Below are positions 32,601 to 44,705 of a stretch of 64,000 nt of DNA, in pieces. A program made the position numbers and the translations under genes. The DNA comes from Hyaloperonospora brassicae (taxonomy: Eukaryota > Oomycota > Peronosporomycetes > Peronosporales > Peronosporaceae): NCBI GenBank assembly GCA_947650285.1, contig CANTFL010001406.1:62001-126000 (forward strand), given 5' to 3'. The first letter of the stretch is position 1. The number at the start of each line of letters is the position of its first letter. The notes beneath the pieces were generated by a model, which was given only the letters and a program-made list of their open reading frames with translations, was not told the DNA's origin and did not search any database.

Positions 32601-35600
32601 AAAGTGAGTGCTACAGTGAGGTATATCTGGCTACGCGAACGACCTTATTTATGCTGTCGCCCGGCAACAAAGTTACTGTGTCGAATTTTAGTAAATATAA
32701 ATGGTAGTAGTAGATTGCGGACAACAGAACACCTACGCTAAGTTTCTTGTCTCACGATGATTTGGCTCCTCGGTGTCAGTAATGGGTCCTGTATAACGAG
32801 TCGGCCGGTCCTAACTCTCTCAAACTAATTATTGACATTAGAATAAAGAGAGTCTGTAACCTCCTGGACCAGAACTGGCTTAGAAGTAGGGTGCGCTTCT
32901 ACCGAAGCTCCTGTGTCCATAGCGATATTTGCCTATCGATCCTCCATTTTGTTGTCGGTACGATATAGATGTCCATAGCTGTAGACGTTGATATCGTTAT
33001 CAATGGCGTGTTGTAGCGTAAATAACCGCACAAAGTGCATCTTGCTAGGAGACTGTGTGTGAGGGACTGCGTAAGCACAAGCGCACTATCTTCAATGACA
33101 TACACAAGTAATTTATTTTGGGTCTTAGCTTTCCGAAGACCGTGTACGATCCCCCATTACTCAGCGATATTGTTGAGGGTATTGTCAGAGCCATAGTCCA
33201 TGCTTGATAAGCACAAACTCATGCGGCGTGCGTCTAAACGTGAAGTCAGACAATAACCGATCCAGCTCCACCTGGAGCTGGATTTTCGCGGGATCCTCCT
33301 TCGAAAGTATGTAGGTACAGTACTCCTGGACACTATTCGAGAGACCGCACATGCAACAAAGGTGTTTCGTTGTAGCAGATAAAGATATCCGAAAAGACCG
33401 ACGAAATCTGCGCAAACAGTTGCTCTTCCTTCCGAATGTCAGGCTGGTAAGTTGATCCAAAACTTTTACGATCGACCCACGATAGTGACGTTTGAAACTA
33501 GCTGTGTCCACTTCCTGTAAAAATTGAGCCTTCCATGCGGCGGACCGCTCGACCCAGATGGCATAAAGTGTCGGTGATTCGACAAAACGCCACCATTCTC
33601 TAATGGCCAGGAACTCGATAGCCCGAGCTATCGATAAATAATCGTTTGTAGCATAGATTGTTTGATAATATTCTAGGCATTAGGCGAATATTTGATCGGA
33701 CCATTCCAAGCAATCAGACATGCAATTCAGCCTCCTGAAAAGTATCAAGCCATATACACTTGTCAAGAGGAATCTCCTGGGGTCGACGCGCGCTAGGGCA
33801 TGACCAACGTAACGGCTTGCCAAAACTGAACCAGCATCGGCACACTTAAGGGCGAGGCACGACCTATCTTTTTCGTCGCACATTGGAGCTGGAAACATCT
33901 ACTCTTGAGACGATATAACGTCTTTGCATTGGTCGGAAAGAACGCACAAATACTTCGAATATCTCTTCAAGATATCGATGTTAAACCTTTTGATTTGGCG
34001 TAAAAGTCCCTTCTTCCAACCCGTATATCAATATGTCTAGTACCATTAAGTATAGCGTCGCCAAGGAATAAGCTCTATAACATTCCTTTTTCGTGGCCGC
34101 CACCGTCGATGTCCTGCCTCCAGGTAAACAACGCGCGTAAGCACAGGGTGCGCGCAAACGTTCAAAGAGGTACGACTGGCTAAGGAAGAGGCTTTATCGA
34201 ACCTTGCGATTTACAAGATAGGTTGCGCCCTAAACATTATGCATGTATCGAACTTCTATATCGATGTATTTTAATTAAAAAAGATATTTATAGAGTCGGA
34301 GGACTTTTGTTGAGCACGTAGTCAATGACCTAGGTTCCAGCTCCCGACATACCAGAGACCGCTAATTGGCAAGAAGGGCACGGCAAAGGATCCATAATGT
34401 TATATATTCGCCATTGAATGTGTATACATGGAGCATGTGAGATAAAACAAAGACAAAGTCAGTATGCAGGGTCGTACAAGACATTGTCGCGCCAAGGTCC
34501 TTCGACCACATGGGCACTTTGGCTACGTTCATTGTGTATGCTGTGCCCCGTTAATATTGCATCCACTGCATATTCGTTACCTTAGTGTTTTAAATGCCAC
34601 CGGTGATTAAATCGCCTCGATACTTCATCACGCATCTCGACGCACAGTCTGTCATCAAGTATTCACCAAATATTAATTGTGGCACTACCGTCGTCATTGC
34701 AGTCGGCAGCTGCTATCGGGGTAACAGAGATAGACTTACTATAGAACTTCTTACACGCACCTTGGCGAGCATGTCTAGCCATTGAAATTCCAACAATTTT
34801 AAACTCGGTTATTTAGAGCGTCGCTCGATTACTAGGATGCTTGTCTTTCGTTTAACAAAGTGTGATGAAAACCAAATTCGATTCATTTAATTCCCATCAG
34901 TTATCGATAATTATATAATTTCTAAGAATAATTAAAGGCTTTCATTGTACAACTGATATTGCCGCCATTGTCCTTGATTCTGACCCAATTTAAGGCAATG
35001 CTATCCCACCCCGCTAAATTTTCAAAGTGACTACCGCGTAGGAGATTTAAGGTCTGGACCGCTTGCCATCACGGAAGCCCCATACAAGTTCTAGATAAAG
35101 CTGTGTAGTCGGGTAACCACTACGGTAGAAGGTCAACAGTGCTATACTAAGAACGTAATAAAAAGGACAGCGATAGCGATGGCGAGCTTATCACGTTGTA
35201 TTGTTGTGTGACGCTTCACTCGTGCTTAGACAAGTAGTCTCTAGATAGCCGAAAGCACATATTCCACTTATTGGCCACCGCATTCCATTGTCGCATCATA
35301 ATACCAAGTTTATGCAGGATCGCTGAGTGCATGCAAAGCGTAACCACAGGCGCTCACAGGTTGCGCTGATCCGCGAAAGTTAACCTCGATGACCATTAAG
35401 TTCGCCCGACTTGTCCGGAGACCTGTCACTTAATTGAAACATCAAGACTAGTGAAAAACAAAATAATGGCAGACCGATCGCGAAGGTAAACAGCAGTATT
35501 ATCGGTATAGCTCGAAAATTAAATTCAAGTTCCGTCCTTCAGCTTTGATCGGCACTACTAAATGCTCCTTCGCGTTTGTAGCACATGATAGACACCATCG

Positions 35601-38600
35601 AGAGAGAGAGAATACAGCGAAGTGGCGCGAGGTGGGGCCCTAGAATAATAATAAAATTTGCGCCAAGTCGACGGAATTAGTACACATTCACGAGAAAACG
35701 GGACATCGTTATGCGCGGTGTAATGCTTCTACGACTGCCAAGAAGTGGGGTGAGAGCCCAAGTCATGTCAGCGCCGAAAGTATATAGTTGTTGCAACATG
35801 TCATAAGCTTTAATATTACCGAGATCGGAACAATTGATCCACGTAGATCGCTATCCCAATACCATCTTTGCCTACCGCCGCGAAAATGTGAAGGGCTTTA
35901 TATATTTATCACTTCGGAACACAACCATTTTCAGCCGTCAGAACGAAATGCGACAGTATTAGCCGCTCTCGAAACGAGAACTATTGTAAGTAACTTGTAA
36001 TAGATGTTAGGGAGAGCAATCGGGCGATGATGAAGCGGCAAGACGGATGCCGGATATTTCTTCAAACACTGTATGTTCGGACCACCAAACGACGCCAGGG
36101 ACACGCTGCAAATAAGCCATCCAGAGTAAAATGTCGCGAAAACAAGACCGGGCGCGTCCGCGTAATTACTGTAAATTGCGTTATAGATTCCGTTCGTTCC
36201 AGCTGGTTTTCACTGGTTTTAGCCGCTTCAAAGCGGCACATACATCGTCCGGCTATATATTTGAAGTCACAGTTGAGTCATCAATCTGGTCCGGAAGGGT
36301 AACCTAGAAAAGAATATGGCGGCAGCTTTGGGATTGGCAGAGGAATGATTCCTAATGCCCCTATAGCCAACGGACAATTCATATGTCATTTCCTAAGACC
36401 GATTTGGGCCGGATAGAGCTTGTTCGCCCAGAGACACGATGGTGTTGTATTTTAAATTTTAGTCGGTACCGGGGCAAAAATCGACGAGACGTCTAGCCAT
36501 GCGATCTCGTTTGCTGAATAAAAGGCGCTCTACCTTGAATATTTTCCATACGCGTAGACACTCTGCCACATTGCGCCAAATTTTTGCCGAGTAATGGGTA
36601 GTGCTATCTTGGTCGACGCTCAAGATTACCGGAAAACGAGGAATAAGGCAAACACGCCACCATTACAGCAGCGTCCAATTGTATATCGCCACGACCCAGC
36701 CGCAGCCAAAAGATTTTCGTCAGGACTTGATGTGCATATTTAGTAGTCGACAAAAGGAATCTACGAAGTTTGTCTTCCAGTCAACCGAACAGTCGGCAAA
36801 GCTCCAAGCCGTGGGATATTCCGACGTCGGAACAAAAATAGTCTTGTCAGCTTGCATCTGTGCCAGCGCAATGGTCGCAATGATTGCGTTGTGCACGGAC
36901 GCATGTGCACAACCATAAAAAGGATGCATACTCCTCATCTTTTAAAGACCACGTGACTTATTACGTCGATCCTGACGGTATTGACATCGTGCCCGGCAAC
37001 AGGACCAGGTACCCACATATCTATGTCTCAAATCCAATCAGCATGCCGAGAACTAACAGGACATAAACCCACCCGTAATATTGCAGGATTAACGCCAAAA
37101 AGATTAAAGAATTAGTTGTAAGCCGCCGCCTGAAATGTCAGTACAGGTCCTTCTACTGCGGGGACCTCCATGTCATAAAAAATAATATCTCTTAGATCTG
37201 CTCGTCTGAGAAACCGTCGCAGAGTATAATGTCCTGTGGTCCGGGTGGTCATACAAAGAGGGGAAATTTGCAGCTTTAAAGTACAGTTGAAGTCCTTTCT
37301 AGTAAACATTGGTCCGTCGAACTCTTGTAGAAGAAGTCGAAGGCTTTTAAACATCGACTTCCCTTTAGTCTTGACTCTCATTGCAAAGGTATTAATAGAG
37401 AACTGTCTCGTCCAGAAAAGTGATCCGAACATATATCCAGTGCATCATCTTGTACGCATAAGAACACGTATCATTTCCATGATCGACAAGTAAAGGTATT
37501 AAGAAATGTCATTTTGCCACAAGATGGTTCTGAATCGGTTGACTGCAGGCGTCCACGATTGTAAACGATGCCTTAGGAACCTTTGTAAAGTTTTTTTTAG
37601 TAGTATGCAAATCACCAATAGTGACTCCCGTTTCTTACGATAAAACCAAATTAATGGCTCCGCTGGATCTGCTCTGCTGGAAGTGACTCAGCCAAGATAC
37701 ATAGTGCTTCGTTTGCTTGAAATATCCGGATAATTTTTTCTAGATGAGAACTATTCTGTTTTTGCGCAGCTGGAGGAACTCCTTTAGCAATATTTTACAA
37801 CTTCGTTAGGGTATTATCCGTGGTGTTGCATCCCCAAGATTAATTCGAGTGCCCTCAGCCCATAGCATATATCAGTTGACGGTCGGGAGTATTAAGGTTT
37901 AGTGTTAATTGCCAGTAGGTAGGTTTGCAGAGAATGCTGAAGAACGCAGCTCACACTTCTTTGAAAAGGTGGTGCAACACAGCCTTGGTTTGGGGCATTA
38001 ATTTGCCGTAGATATAGTTATGGGTGCAAACTTTAGAAGCATTAGCATGAAACCTCTAGGATATCCTGATAGATCAATCCAATAAGATATTTGACGACAG
38101 TTGCGCAATACAATTCAAGCACATATTTTGCTAATTTGTCTATCGTTAAATATTCATCGTCGTTCTCCATATTATTAGACCGGTTTGCTCGTCTGTCGTG
38201 GCGCCCCCCTGAACATATCGCGTTGTTGTGCATCGGCGTGAGATTTGTGGTGCCGGATCACAGCCAGTTAAACTATACTGTTGATGGCATGTCCAAAGGT
38301 CGCAGGATTACACCCATAATCGATGCAAGGTGAGCCAACTCATAAGTTACACTAGTGACGCGTCTCGATTAGTCAATGGCACACGAGTTTATCCACGTCA
38401 TTTGTCTCTAAAGTCCAACAAGAATGGGAGCCGGTAGTATTGCAACCGCTTTGTGTTGGCTGGTCTATTTATGAATCGCATCCGTGTCAGCTAGCGATTT
38501 GTTGTTCTATCCTTACTCCTGCATCATCCTATATTGCAACAGATTCAGTGTATGGAAATCTGCGCATTCTGGTTGCAGGAAATGTCGGATCGTAGGGGAA

Positions 38601-38867
38601 GGAAGATAAATGTTTTAGCGGGAACCGGACCGGACCGGACCGCAACCGTCGTACATAGGTCGCCAATGTCAGCCGCAGGAGGAGTTGCAAATCAGAGGAT
38701 CCGTGTCGATGTCTTTAATAACTTTGGAAGCGTCCTTAATCTCTTCCTCGATCGCCGTGGCTGGACCCCGTAAAATAGGTACAATAGCAGCGCAATTAGG
38801 CGGTGTTACAGCCCTTCATCCAAAGCATTGAGGCACATTGTGTTTTAAAACCTAACCGCGCTTTCTA
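29641..38867. other. long AT-rich stretch with no supportable gene
   Basis: About 9.2 kb containing only ORFs of 60-118 codons on both strands, none with a recognisable domain or a credible start context. Minor features are a run of ten G at about 31,172 and a GGACC repeat (ACCGGACCGGACCGGACC) near 38,625. The ORFs at 30,328-30,648 and 33,185-33,511 (minus) are the most protein-like but remain unassigned. Old, heavily mutated transposon DNA is the likeliest content. Confidence 0.4.
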
Positions 38868-39425
38868 CTATCGAAACAACAATATCCCGTGACTGCTGCT
38901 CTTTCTATTCCTGGAGGCCGACGATGGCAGGTCCGATTGACCCAGATAACGAGGGTCCGCCGCGGATTCTTTTGGACTGGATAATGGCCTTGACGGCCCT
39001 TTTGGTATACCCCGTTTGAGGCGAATGTAAAAAGACAACTTATATTGGATCATGTACGGATTCCGCTCTCTGCTTATCTTAGCCAGTGCAGCTGGCGAAT
39101 CGCGGGTAGGCATCTCATTCCGCAAAAACTTGTCTTTGGTCACGGGCGTTTGTTTCGAAGTAAATTTTGTCAATTGGCATGTCAAAGATTCTAGTGTTTT
39201 TGCTGCGTTCGCTGAATCCATGGATACTTGTTTGCGGGTGCAATCACCACTACACCCGCAAAAAGGTGTATTACTATAACCCTCGCAATTTTTCACTGTC
39301 CTTGTTGAGTCAAGTAGGTTGACATCACTTTTTGTCTCAATAGCAATAGAACCTTTGAGTGCGTGAGTATGATCCTCGAAGTAGCATATATGTTTGGTGT
39401 CTGCCGCGCGCTGCTTCTTTACCAA
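38868..39425 (-). CDS. unrecognised ORF (185 aa), doubtful
   Basis: An uninterrupted minus-strand frame with a Cys cluster (FCGCSGDCTRKQ) near residue 60 and a basic, Ser/Pro-rich C-terminal half. No signal peptide or membrane segment. The Cys/Lys mix might suggest a nucleic-acid-binding or Gag-like protein, but spacing does not fit a CCHC knuckle. It lies in decayed repeat DNA about 1 kb before the outer Ty3 LTR. It may be chance. Confidence 0.2.
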   Translation of the reverse strand: MVKKQRAADTKHICYFEDHTHALKGSIAIETKSDVNLLDSTRTVKNCEGYSNTPFCGCSGDCTRKQVSMDSANAAKTLESLTCQLTKFTSKQTPVTKDKFLRNEMPTRDSPAALAKISRERNPYMIQYKLSFYIRLKRGIPKGPSRPLSSPKESAADPRYLGQSDLPSSASRNRKSSSHGILLFR

Positions 39426-40412
39426 ATTTGCAAGTAATTTCTTTGATCACTTTTTGTGCGGCCGCGTATTTTAATTAAGATGTTTTAACGCATTATTCCT
39501 TTATACCTTCGTAAAGATCACCGATCTGACCCCCGATGCAGGGGTTAGAGCTGCGGCAGCAACCTCATGATCTCCACGCTATGTTGGTCCAGTTCACGAA
39601 TCATAGGAGTGCGCTTATTGTTTTTCCATTTAAGAGGGATGTGCAAAGGAGCGGATAAGCCCGATGTTGACCCGCCTTGGGGATGAACTGTGGAGTTGGT
39701 CAAAGGAGGGATGTTCTTGATTATTAAAACCGTGGTCGTAATGATATTCTCGGAAGTAGCCGTCGACTTCAGGAAAGGCGAATTTCTTTGACCTTCGATC
39801 TTGTTGAACCGCAGATACTTAGGTGTTTTTACATCATGTCCCGTCGCTGGTCTGGACGGCGCTACCGGGGTATGCACATCCGGAGTTTTTTGTTAGCGCC
39901 AGGATCTAACCACTCGTTTGTCGTCGGCCCACTCCCGCGAGTTGCGCCGCCGGAGGGCCAGTGAGAGTAGATACGGTGGGATCGCCCTATTGATCGGCAC
40001 TAGAAGGTACTTACGAGGCTTTTATAAACATACGGGCCTAATCGCCATCCGCTTTCAACTTTGCCGTGGTATCTACTTAAGTACCCGCTCGTCCAGAGAC
40101 AAGCTTCAAATGACCGACAACGTCCGAGTGGTCAAAAGTGTACCGATTGACAGAAGGAAGATCAATTGGCACACCATTGACTTCAGCATGATATTAAACC
40201 TCTAAAACCTCCTCGGAGCCCGTCGCACTTGGCCCTTAGGTGTAAAGGTGCGTAGCAGATTGAAAAGGTACGCGCTTCAAGTACTTGAATGGATGGAGCA
40301 AGATGTCTATAACGGATTTCGCGATGTGCACAACCAGCCAAAGTCGCACGGGCCAGGACACTAGTTCGAAAGTCGCCACGAATTATTCAGAATCACACGT
40401 GTCTAGTAATGA
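39426..40412. other. no gene before the outer LTR
   Basis: Overlapping ORFs up to 110 codons with no domain; nothing supportable. Confidence 0.45.
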
Positions 40413-40795
40413 TGCAGCCCGTTACATGGAATTGTCACTTTAAGAAAAGTGACAATAAAAAATATGAAGTTGAATATTCTTTATCCAATATCACCGAAGC
40501 GGTGATATTGAAGGGTCGACCAAAGAGTCTGCTCATTGGTTGATATCTTGATGATATCAACCCACCAATCGCCGCAAGACGCGCTCAATGAGTGGTGACG
40601 AGACGTCACCATACACTCAGTTATATTAGCATAATTAATTTAAGTCAAACAGAGAGACAGTAGTTAAAAGACTTAATTATATGAATATAACAGTTCTCCT
40701 TTTACCCTACCTACGCTTCCTCGTTTGCCTTGTGTACGTCTGTCGAGGCACCGATACCCTTGCGTTAAGTTCACGCAAGGTTTTGCCCCGTTACA
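40413..40795 (+). mobile_element. 5' LTR of the outer Ty3 element (structured LTR family, copy 4)
   Basis: Starts TGCAGCCCGTTACATGG (the first arm of the TGTAACGGG hairpin is lost) and ends TTTTGCCCCGTTACA. Inside are perfect hairpins ATTGTCACTTT/AAAGTGACAAT, AATATCACCG/CGGTGATATT, GTTGATATC/GATATCAAC and CCTTGCGT/ACGCAAGG, in the same order as in the other copies but with different stem sequences. The conserved block CCCACCAATCGCCGCAAG..AATGAGTGGTGA is present. A primer-binding-like site and the gag ATG follow within 45 bp. Confidence 0.75.
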
Positions 40796-40797
40796 CC

Positions 40798-40813
40798 TGG
40801 TAGCACTTTGTAG
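40798..40813 (+). promoter_or_regulatory. possible primer-binding site of the outer element
   Basis: Two bases after the LTR end the sequence reads TGGTAGCACTTTGTAG. Retrotransposon primer-binding sites begin TGG, complementary to the tRNA CCA end. Which tRNA would pair cannot be told from the sequence. Confidence 0.4.
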
Positions 40814-40839
40814 TACTTCCAAGGACCACAACATCCAAC

Positions 40840-41245
40840 ATGAACATGTTGGATGATGATGAAGAGACCTTTCATGCCACGCGTGAAGGGTCTACCCATT
40901 TGAGTGACATCGAATGGGGTGCGGTAGAACGAATGAGTACTACCGTAGGCGAGTTTGCCATTAGCGCCATGTTGGAGTCTCTCGACAGAGATCAACAACA
41001 TGCCGCTTTAGCCAAATTCATCCAAAATGAACTTGTCGCCGAAAGGGAGAAAGTAGCCTTGCTTCACCAGCAAGGCTCTCAACAGGCCGAGCAGTTGAGA
41101 GAACTCGGTGCTCAACAGACAGAGCTGTTGAGACATCAGCAATTCCATGCTGCTGTTGGCGGGACGGCACATGTGCGTCGTCCCGAGGTCATGAAGGATG
41201 ACATCTCCAAGTACAGTGGAGTCCCAGAGGACTCCCTGTTACTAT
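40840..41245 (+). pseudogene. outer Ty3 gag, N-terminal part (cut by the nested insertion)
   Basis: MNMLDDDEETFHATREG starts 44 bp after the LTR. Residues 60-110 form a Glu/Gln-rich coiled-coil (QNELVAEREKVALLHQQG, QLRELGAQQTELLRHQ), usual for the region before the Gag capsid core. The frame is interrupted after codon 135 (DSLLL) by the nested LTR retrotransposon; the next codon is split by the insertion. Using one copy of the CTAT target duplication, the frame continues at 53,617 without loss, giving a Gag of 427 residues. The insertion therefore hit a still-open gag. Confidence 0.85.
41242..41245. other. target-site duplication CTAT (left)
   Basis: CTAT directly before TGTGGT of the left inner LTR is repeated directly after ACCACA of the right LTR (53,613-53,616). 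A 5-bp reading is possible because the LTR's last base is also A, but the TG..CA ends favour 4 bp. Together they prove insertion into the outer gag. Confidence 0.85.
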
Positions 41246-42348
41246 TGTGGTGGAGTGGGTCGCCAAAATCGATTGGCGCGACTCCAAACCGCCCACTGTG
41301 CCGGACTGCCGACTTGAGGAAGGGGTACTCCTATTCCGCTTGGATCTTAAACTCACCTTGTGTACCCGTCGGCTTGGCGGGTATCACTCTTCGGAGGACG
41401 TGGCGATGGAGTTAGATGTCGGTCTTGGTGTGTGTCGACCTTGGGGGCCCCGAGCGGATATGCTTCAGTCGGGGTCCAGTTAGGGCAGCCACTCGGTCAA
41501 CTTGGTTGGGAGTGGACTTATAACCAGAGTTCTCAGGGCTAGTAGCGCCTGGCCTTTGCTTGTCTCAGGGGTGTTAACCGCCTGACCTTTATGTGTCTCA
41601 GGGGTGTCCACCGCCTGGTCTTTATGTATCCTCTCCCTTACCACTAGGGTATGGAGACCGCTTCCTATAGCGGGATTGAGTTGGGGGGGGGGGTGCTACT
41701 CCACGAACCTACAGGACAATATACTTCCTGGGGTTCTATTTGCACTTGAGTCTTACCAGCACTGTCTATTCAACGGGTGGGCCAAATAGATCCCTGGCCC
41801 GGAACAGGTTGGTAGACTTACAAGCTTCTTGGCTCACGAGACGTGTGGCTTGGATCGCAAATTGAGTAGTCTTTAATAATGTCCTATCCTTTAAACTCCT
41901 TTACTCTGTACTTGCCTTACGCCTGGACTCACTATGATGAGTGGTCAGGGACGCTTGATCTTGATAGTCCGGGTCGGCCGATGGATGACCAGGTCGGCCC
42001 TTGGGTGACCGAGGTCGCCTTGATCGGCCGTACCCACCAAAGGGTGACCAGGTCGGCCCTTGGGCGGCCGAGGTCGCCTTGATCGGCCGTACCCACCAAA
42101 GGGTGACCAGGTCGGACCTTGGGTGACCGAGGCCGCCTTGGTCGGGCGTACCTACCGACGAGTGGCCCGGTCTACCGACGAGTGGTTGAGAACGATCCGC
42201 ATTGGTGCCGCTCTCAACGGCTGGAACCCAACGGCCGCTTCTCCTCTGTGGCTCCTTGGCCTCCAGTCCCTTTTCGATCGCGAGGCCCCTGTCCCTCCGG
42301 TCCGTCCCTCCTTGAGTCTACCCTTTCCAGAAAGTTCGCTTTACCACA
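41246..42348 (-). mobile_element. 3' LTR of the nested element (1,103 bp)
   Basis: Bounded by TGTGGT and ACCACA inverted ends. It contains three 59-bp tandem repeats (41,987-42,163) and an 11-base G-run near 41,684 that is 9 bases in the other LTR. Differences from 52,512-53,612 are C/T at 41,279, T/C near 41,347, A/G near 41,409, G/A near 41,538, and G/C plus C/T near 42,334-42,337. Confidence 0.9.
41987..42163. repeat. three 59-bp tandem repeats inside the left inner LTR
   Basis: Each unit begins GACCAGGTCGG and contains GAGGTCGCCTTGATCGG and TACCCACCAAAGGGT (the third is the most diverged). The same array is at 53,251-53,427. GC is much higher than in the rest of the LTR; an enhancer-like role is possible, as for LTR repeats of other retroelements, but is inference. 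Confidence 0.85.
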
Positions 42349-42360
42349 GCCGCCCCTTGC
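42349..42360 (-). promoter_or_regulatory. possible polypurine tract of the nested element
   Basis: On the minus strand the bases just before the 3' LTR read AAGGGGCGGC. A purine-rich tract here is needed as plus-strand primer. The tract is short and contains pyrimidines, so support is moderate. Confidence 0.45.
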
Positions 42361-42388
42361 ACTTGCTCAGCCGTACAGCGGTTCGAGC

Positions 42389-44085
42389 ATGAGCACGTCT
42401 ACGCAGGGACCCGACCTATCCACTGAGGGTCTATCCTCCACTCCTGCCTCGCCGATCCGCAGACATCCGGCCGAGGTCCTTGGCCAAGCAGACGACATTT
42501 CATCATTACCGGTCTCGCCATCGTTGGAGTCGCCCCCCGCCACTTCTGGGATGACACCGCCCCCAGCCACGTCTGCCCCTCCGGTCGTCGCCGCATCTCC
42601 AGTCGCTGCAGTCATTACCGCTCCCGTCGAGGTCGACCCGGCCATACCGGCCACTCTCAGCAGCGGTAGTGCAACACCAAGCGTGGTTCCAGTTGATGTC
42701 GTGAGGATGCTCCGCCGGGTCGAGGCTTGCGAGAGTCGGCTGGCGCTGATGTCTCCCTCCCCACAATACTAGTCGCTCTGCTGTGAGCGCTTAGACCGGG
42801 AGCTTGGTGACTCTCGTGCACTCGTGTCGCGTCTCGACGGGAAGTTGCGGCACGAGATGGCTCTGAACAACCACTGGAGGCGCCAAGTCGAGTTTCGACA
42901 TAGTCGGCTCTCCCTCCTCGTGGATGAGCTCAGCCACTCGGACTTCCTGACGGAGCCCGTGGAGGGTGGTGCCGACGGAGAGACTAGTCTTCCCCAGGTC
43001 GCTGACATTGCACAAGTGTCGGGCCCCGACACCGGCCCCCCCCCCAAGTGGTCGGCCGCTTGCTTCCGTGACCGGTAAGCGGCCTCTTCGGCAAGCTTCT
43101 CGCGCTCCATCCAAGACGTCCAAACGAGCAAAAGTCGACTCGTTGAGCACCCTGAAGGAGGGGTTGATGGCTCCGAAAGGTTCGAAGTCGGCCGCTACAC
43201 CGCTTCCCACGGCTGCCACCGACACAAGTCTCAGCTAGGACAGCGAGCCCATCCGGGCTGCCATGTTGAGGTCTCGGTCTTCTCGCCGCCGGCCGAAGGT
43301 CGCCTCTCCTACTCCTCTCACAGCTGCGGTTTCAGAGCCGAAATACCGACACCTCGGTATCTCTCCAGGGTCACATCCGGATCGTCTGGATTCGGGCATG
43401 AATCTCCCCATCCGAAGACGGGCGACCGTCCGGTGACTTGCAGCTCTTCTACGTCGGAGGGCGAATATCGTCTCCCAACAGAGTCCTGATCCCCGGGTCG
43501 ACGCGGGTGAGAATTTTCACCGCCTGTGAAGTGGCGCCCTGGTCGGTGGACTTGGTCAATACCTGGTCCCTGGTCACCATAACCCCGGACGACTTGGGCG
43601 ACGGATTGGAAATACCTTGGGGATGATTCGGCCCACCCGATGGGTGTCTCGATCGTCCGGCGCGTTGGAAAACTTCGCTGGTCACCCCTTCCATGGTTAA
43701 GGGATTGCTGGCGTCACAGCCTTGGGTGGTTGCGAAGGTCGCTCTTCCCCCAGTGTCGTTCAGACTGGAAGGCTGGTTCGCCGACCTGGCTGGGGCGTAT
43801 TCCAAGTTCGAGAATGAACATTCCCAAGCGCTCTGGGAGGCCACCCACTGTCTCTGGATTTTGAAAGACCAAGCCCGCGCCAGCTCCTTCCTGGCTTTGT
43901 ACTACAATGCTCGGAAGAAACGGCGAAGCAGGGCGACTTTGGCGTGGCGGGAAATTCTTAACCGAATCTTTGAGGGGATGGCGGCTCATCGGTGCGACTT
44001 GGACATTCTTCTGGACCCCTTCTTCCGTCACCTGCCCCGATCTCGCCGAGTGGTATACTGGTTTTCGGGATGTGAGGAGGGGTAG
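42389..44085 (+). pseudogene. antisense accessory ORF of the nested element
   Basis: It lies on the strand opposite to gag-pol, between the chromodomain and the 3' LTR. From MSTSTQGPDLS the first 100 residues are Ser/Pro/Ala/Thr-rich and disordered, then comes VDVVRMLRRVEACESRLALM. After one stop (42,770) the same frame continues as a coiled-coil-like region (LDGKLRHEMALNNHWRRQVE) to 43,078. A shift gives a basic, Ser/Ala-rich stretch (43,080-43,238). The last piece, 43,693-44,085, is strongly protein-like (WEATHCLWILKDQARASSF, ATLAWREILNRIF). Codon phasing over four pieces suggests one protein of about 550 residues. No domain recognised; no Env-like signal or membrane segment. Plant Tat-type Ty3 elements also carry antisense ORFs here, of unknown function. 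Confidence 0.55.
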
Positions 44086-44334
44086 GATCCGGTCGACCTA
44101 CTGGCCGCTCTTCAGCTCTCGGACTCTACGTGGCCATGGCTCTCCCAGTACCGACTCACCTCAGAGCCCCACCCAGGGACCAAGGTCGCTCGCCTCCAAA
44201 ACAAGTTCGTTCCTCCTTCGTAGGTATAATACCTCGAATCAATACATTTTTCGTTATGCTGTTCGTGTGTCCATCGTCACCTAATTGCCTGTTTTCCCCA
44301 TTCCATCTGGCGTAAAGTCGTCTTAGTCTCTCCT

Positions 44335-44515
44335 GGCTGTCATAACCGTTCGGCCGACGACCCAGCCGACCATCAGATCGACCCGGCCGACCATCAGATT
44401 GGCCGGGTCGGTTTATCAACGGGCAGGCCGACCTATCGACGGGCAGGCCGATCAGAAAACGGCTAGGTCTATCTGGTCGGCTAGGTCCACCCGGCCGACC
44501 AGGCCTTCTCCCCAC
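44335..44515. repeat. GGCCGACC-rich short repeat cluster
   Basis: Repeated CGGCCGACCATCAGAT, GACGGGCAGGCCGA and GGTCGGCTAGGTC units in tandem between the chromodomain end and the antisense ORF end. The GGTCGGCC core also recurs in the LTR repeats of the same element. Confidence 0.7.
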
Positions 44516-44517
44516 GA

Positions 44518-44700
44518 CTAGTCTTCATGGTTCTGCATCACGTCGAAACGGTTATAATTCATCACTTCGCGTTCAAACTCCCGTAATAAAGCTCCACAAT
44601 TCAAGTCCACTTTGTCGACCCACGAGGGGTCTGCGTGACCCTTCCAACGGATTAAAAATTCCCGCCGTTGCCGACCATACCGCGTCTTTTTGCGACCCGA
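44518..44700 (-). pseudogene. chromodomain of the nested integrase (frame-shifted)
   Basis: In a frame different from the integrase end, the minus strand reads RQRREFLIRWKGHADPSW, then VDKVDLNCGALLREFERE, stopping at 44,518. The FL(I/V)RWKG..(D/E)..W core and the following acidic helix are typical of chromodomains at the C-terminus of Ty3 integrases, which guide insertion to marked chromatin. A shift after the codons YEVEEI (44,706) disconnects it from integrase. Confidence 0.7.
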
Positions 44701-44705
44701 CTCTC

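Noticed and set aside
33185..33511. Minus-strand ORF considered as a LINE C-terminal zinc region
   Set aside because: The Cys spacing (CCMC...C) and following residues do not match the LINE CCHC pattern closely enough.
38868..39425. Cys cluster read as a Gag zinc knuckle
   Set aside because: Spacing does not fit C-X2-C-X4-H-X4-C; listed only as a doubtful ORF.
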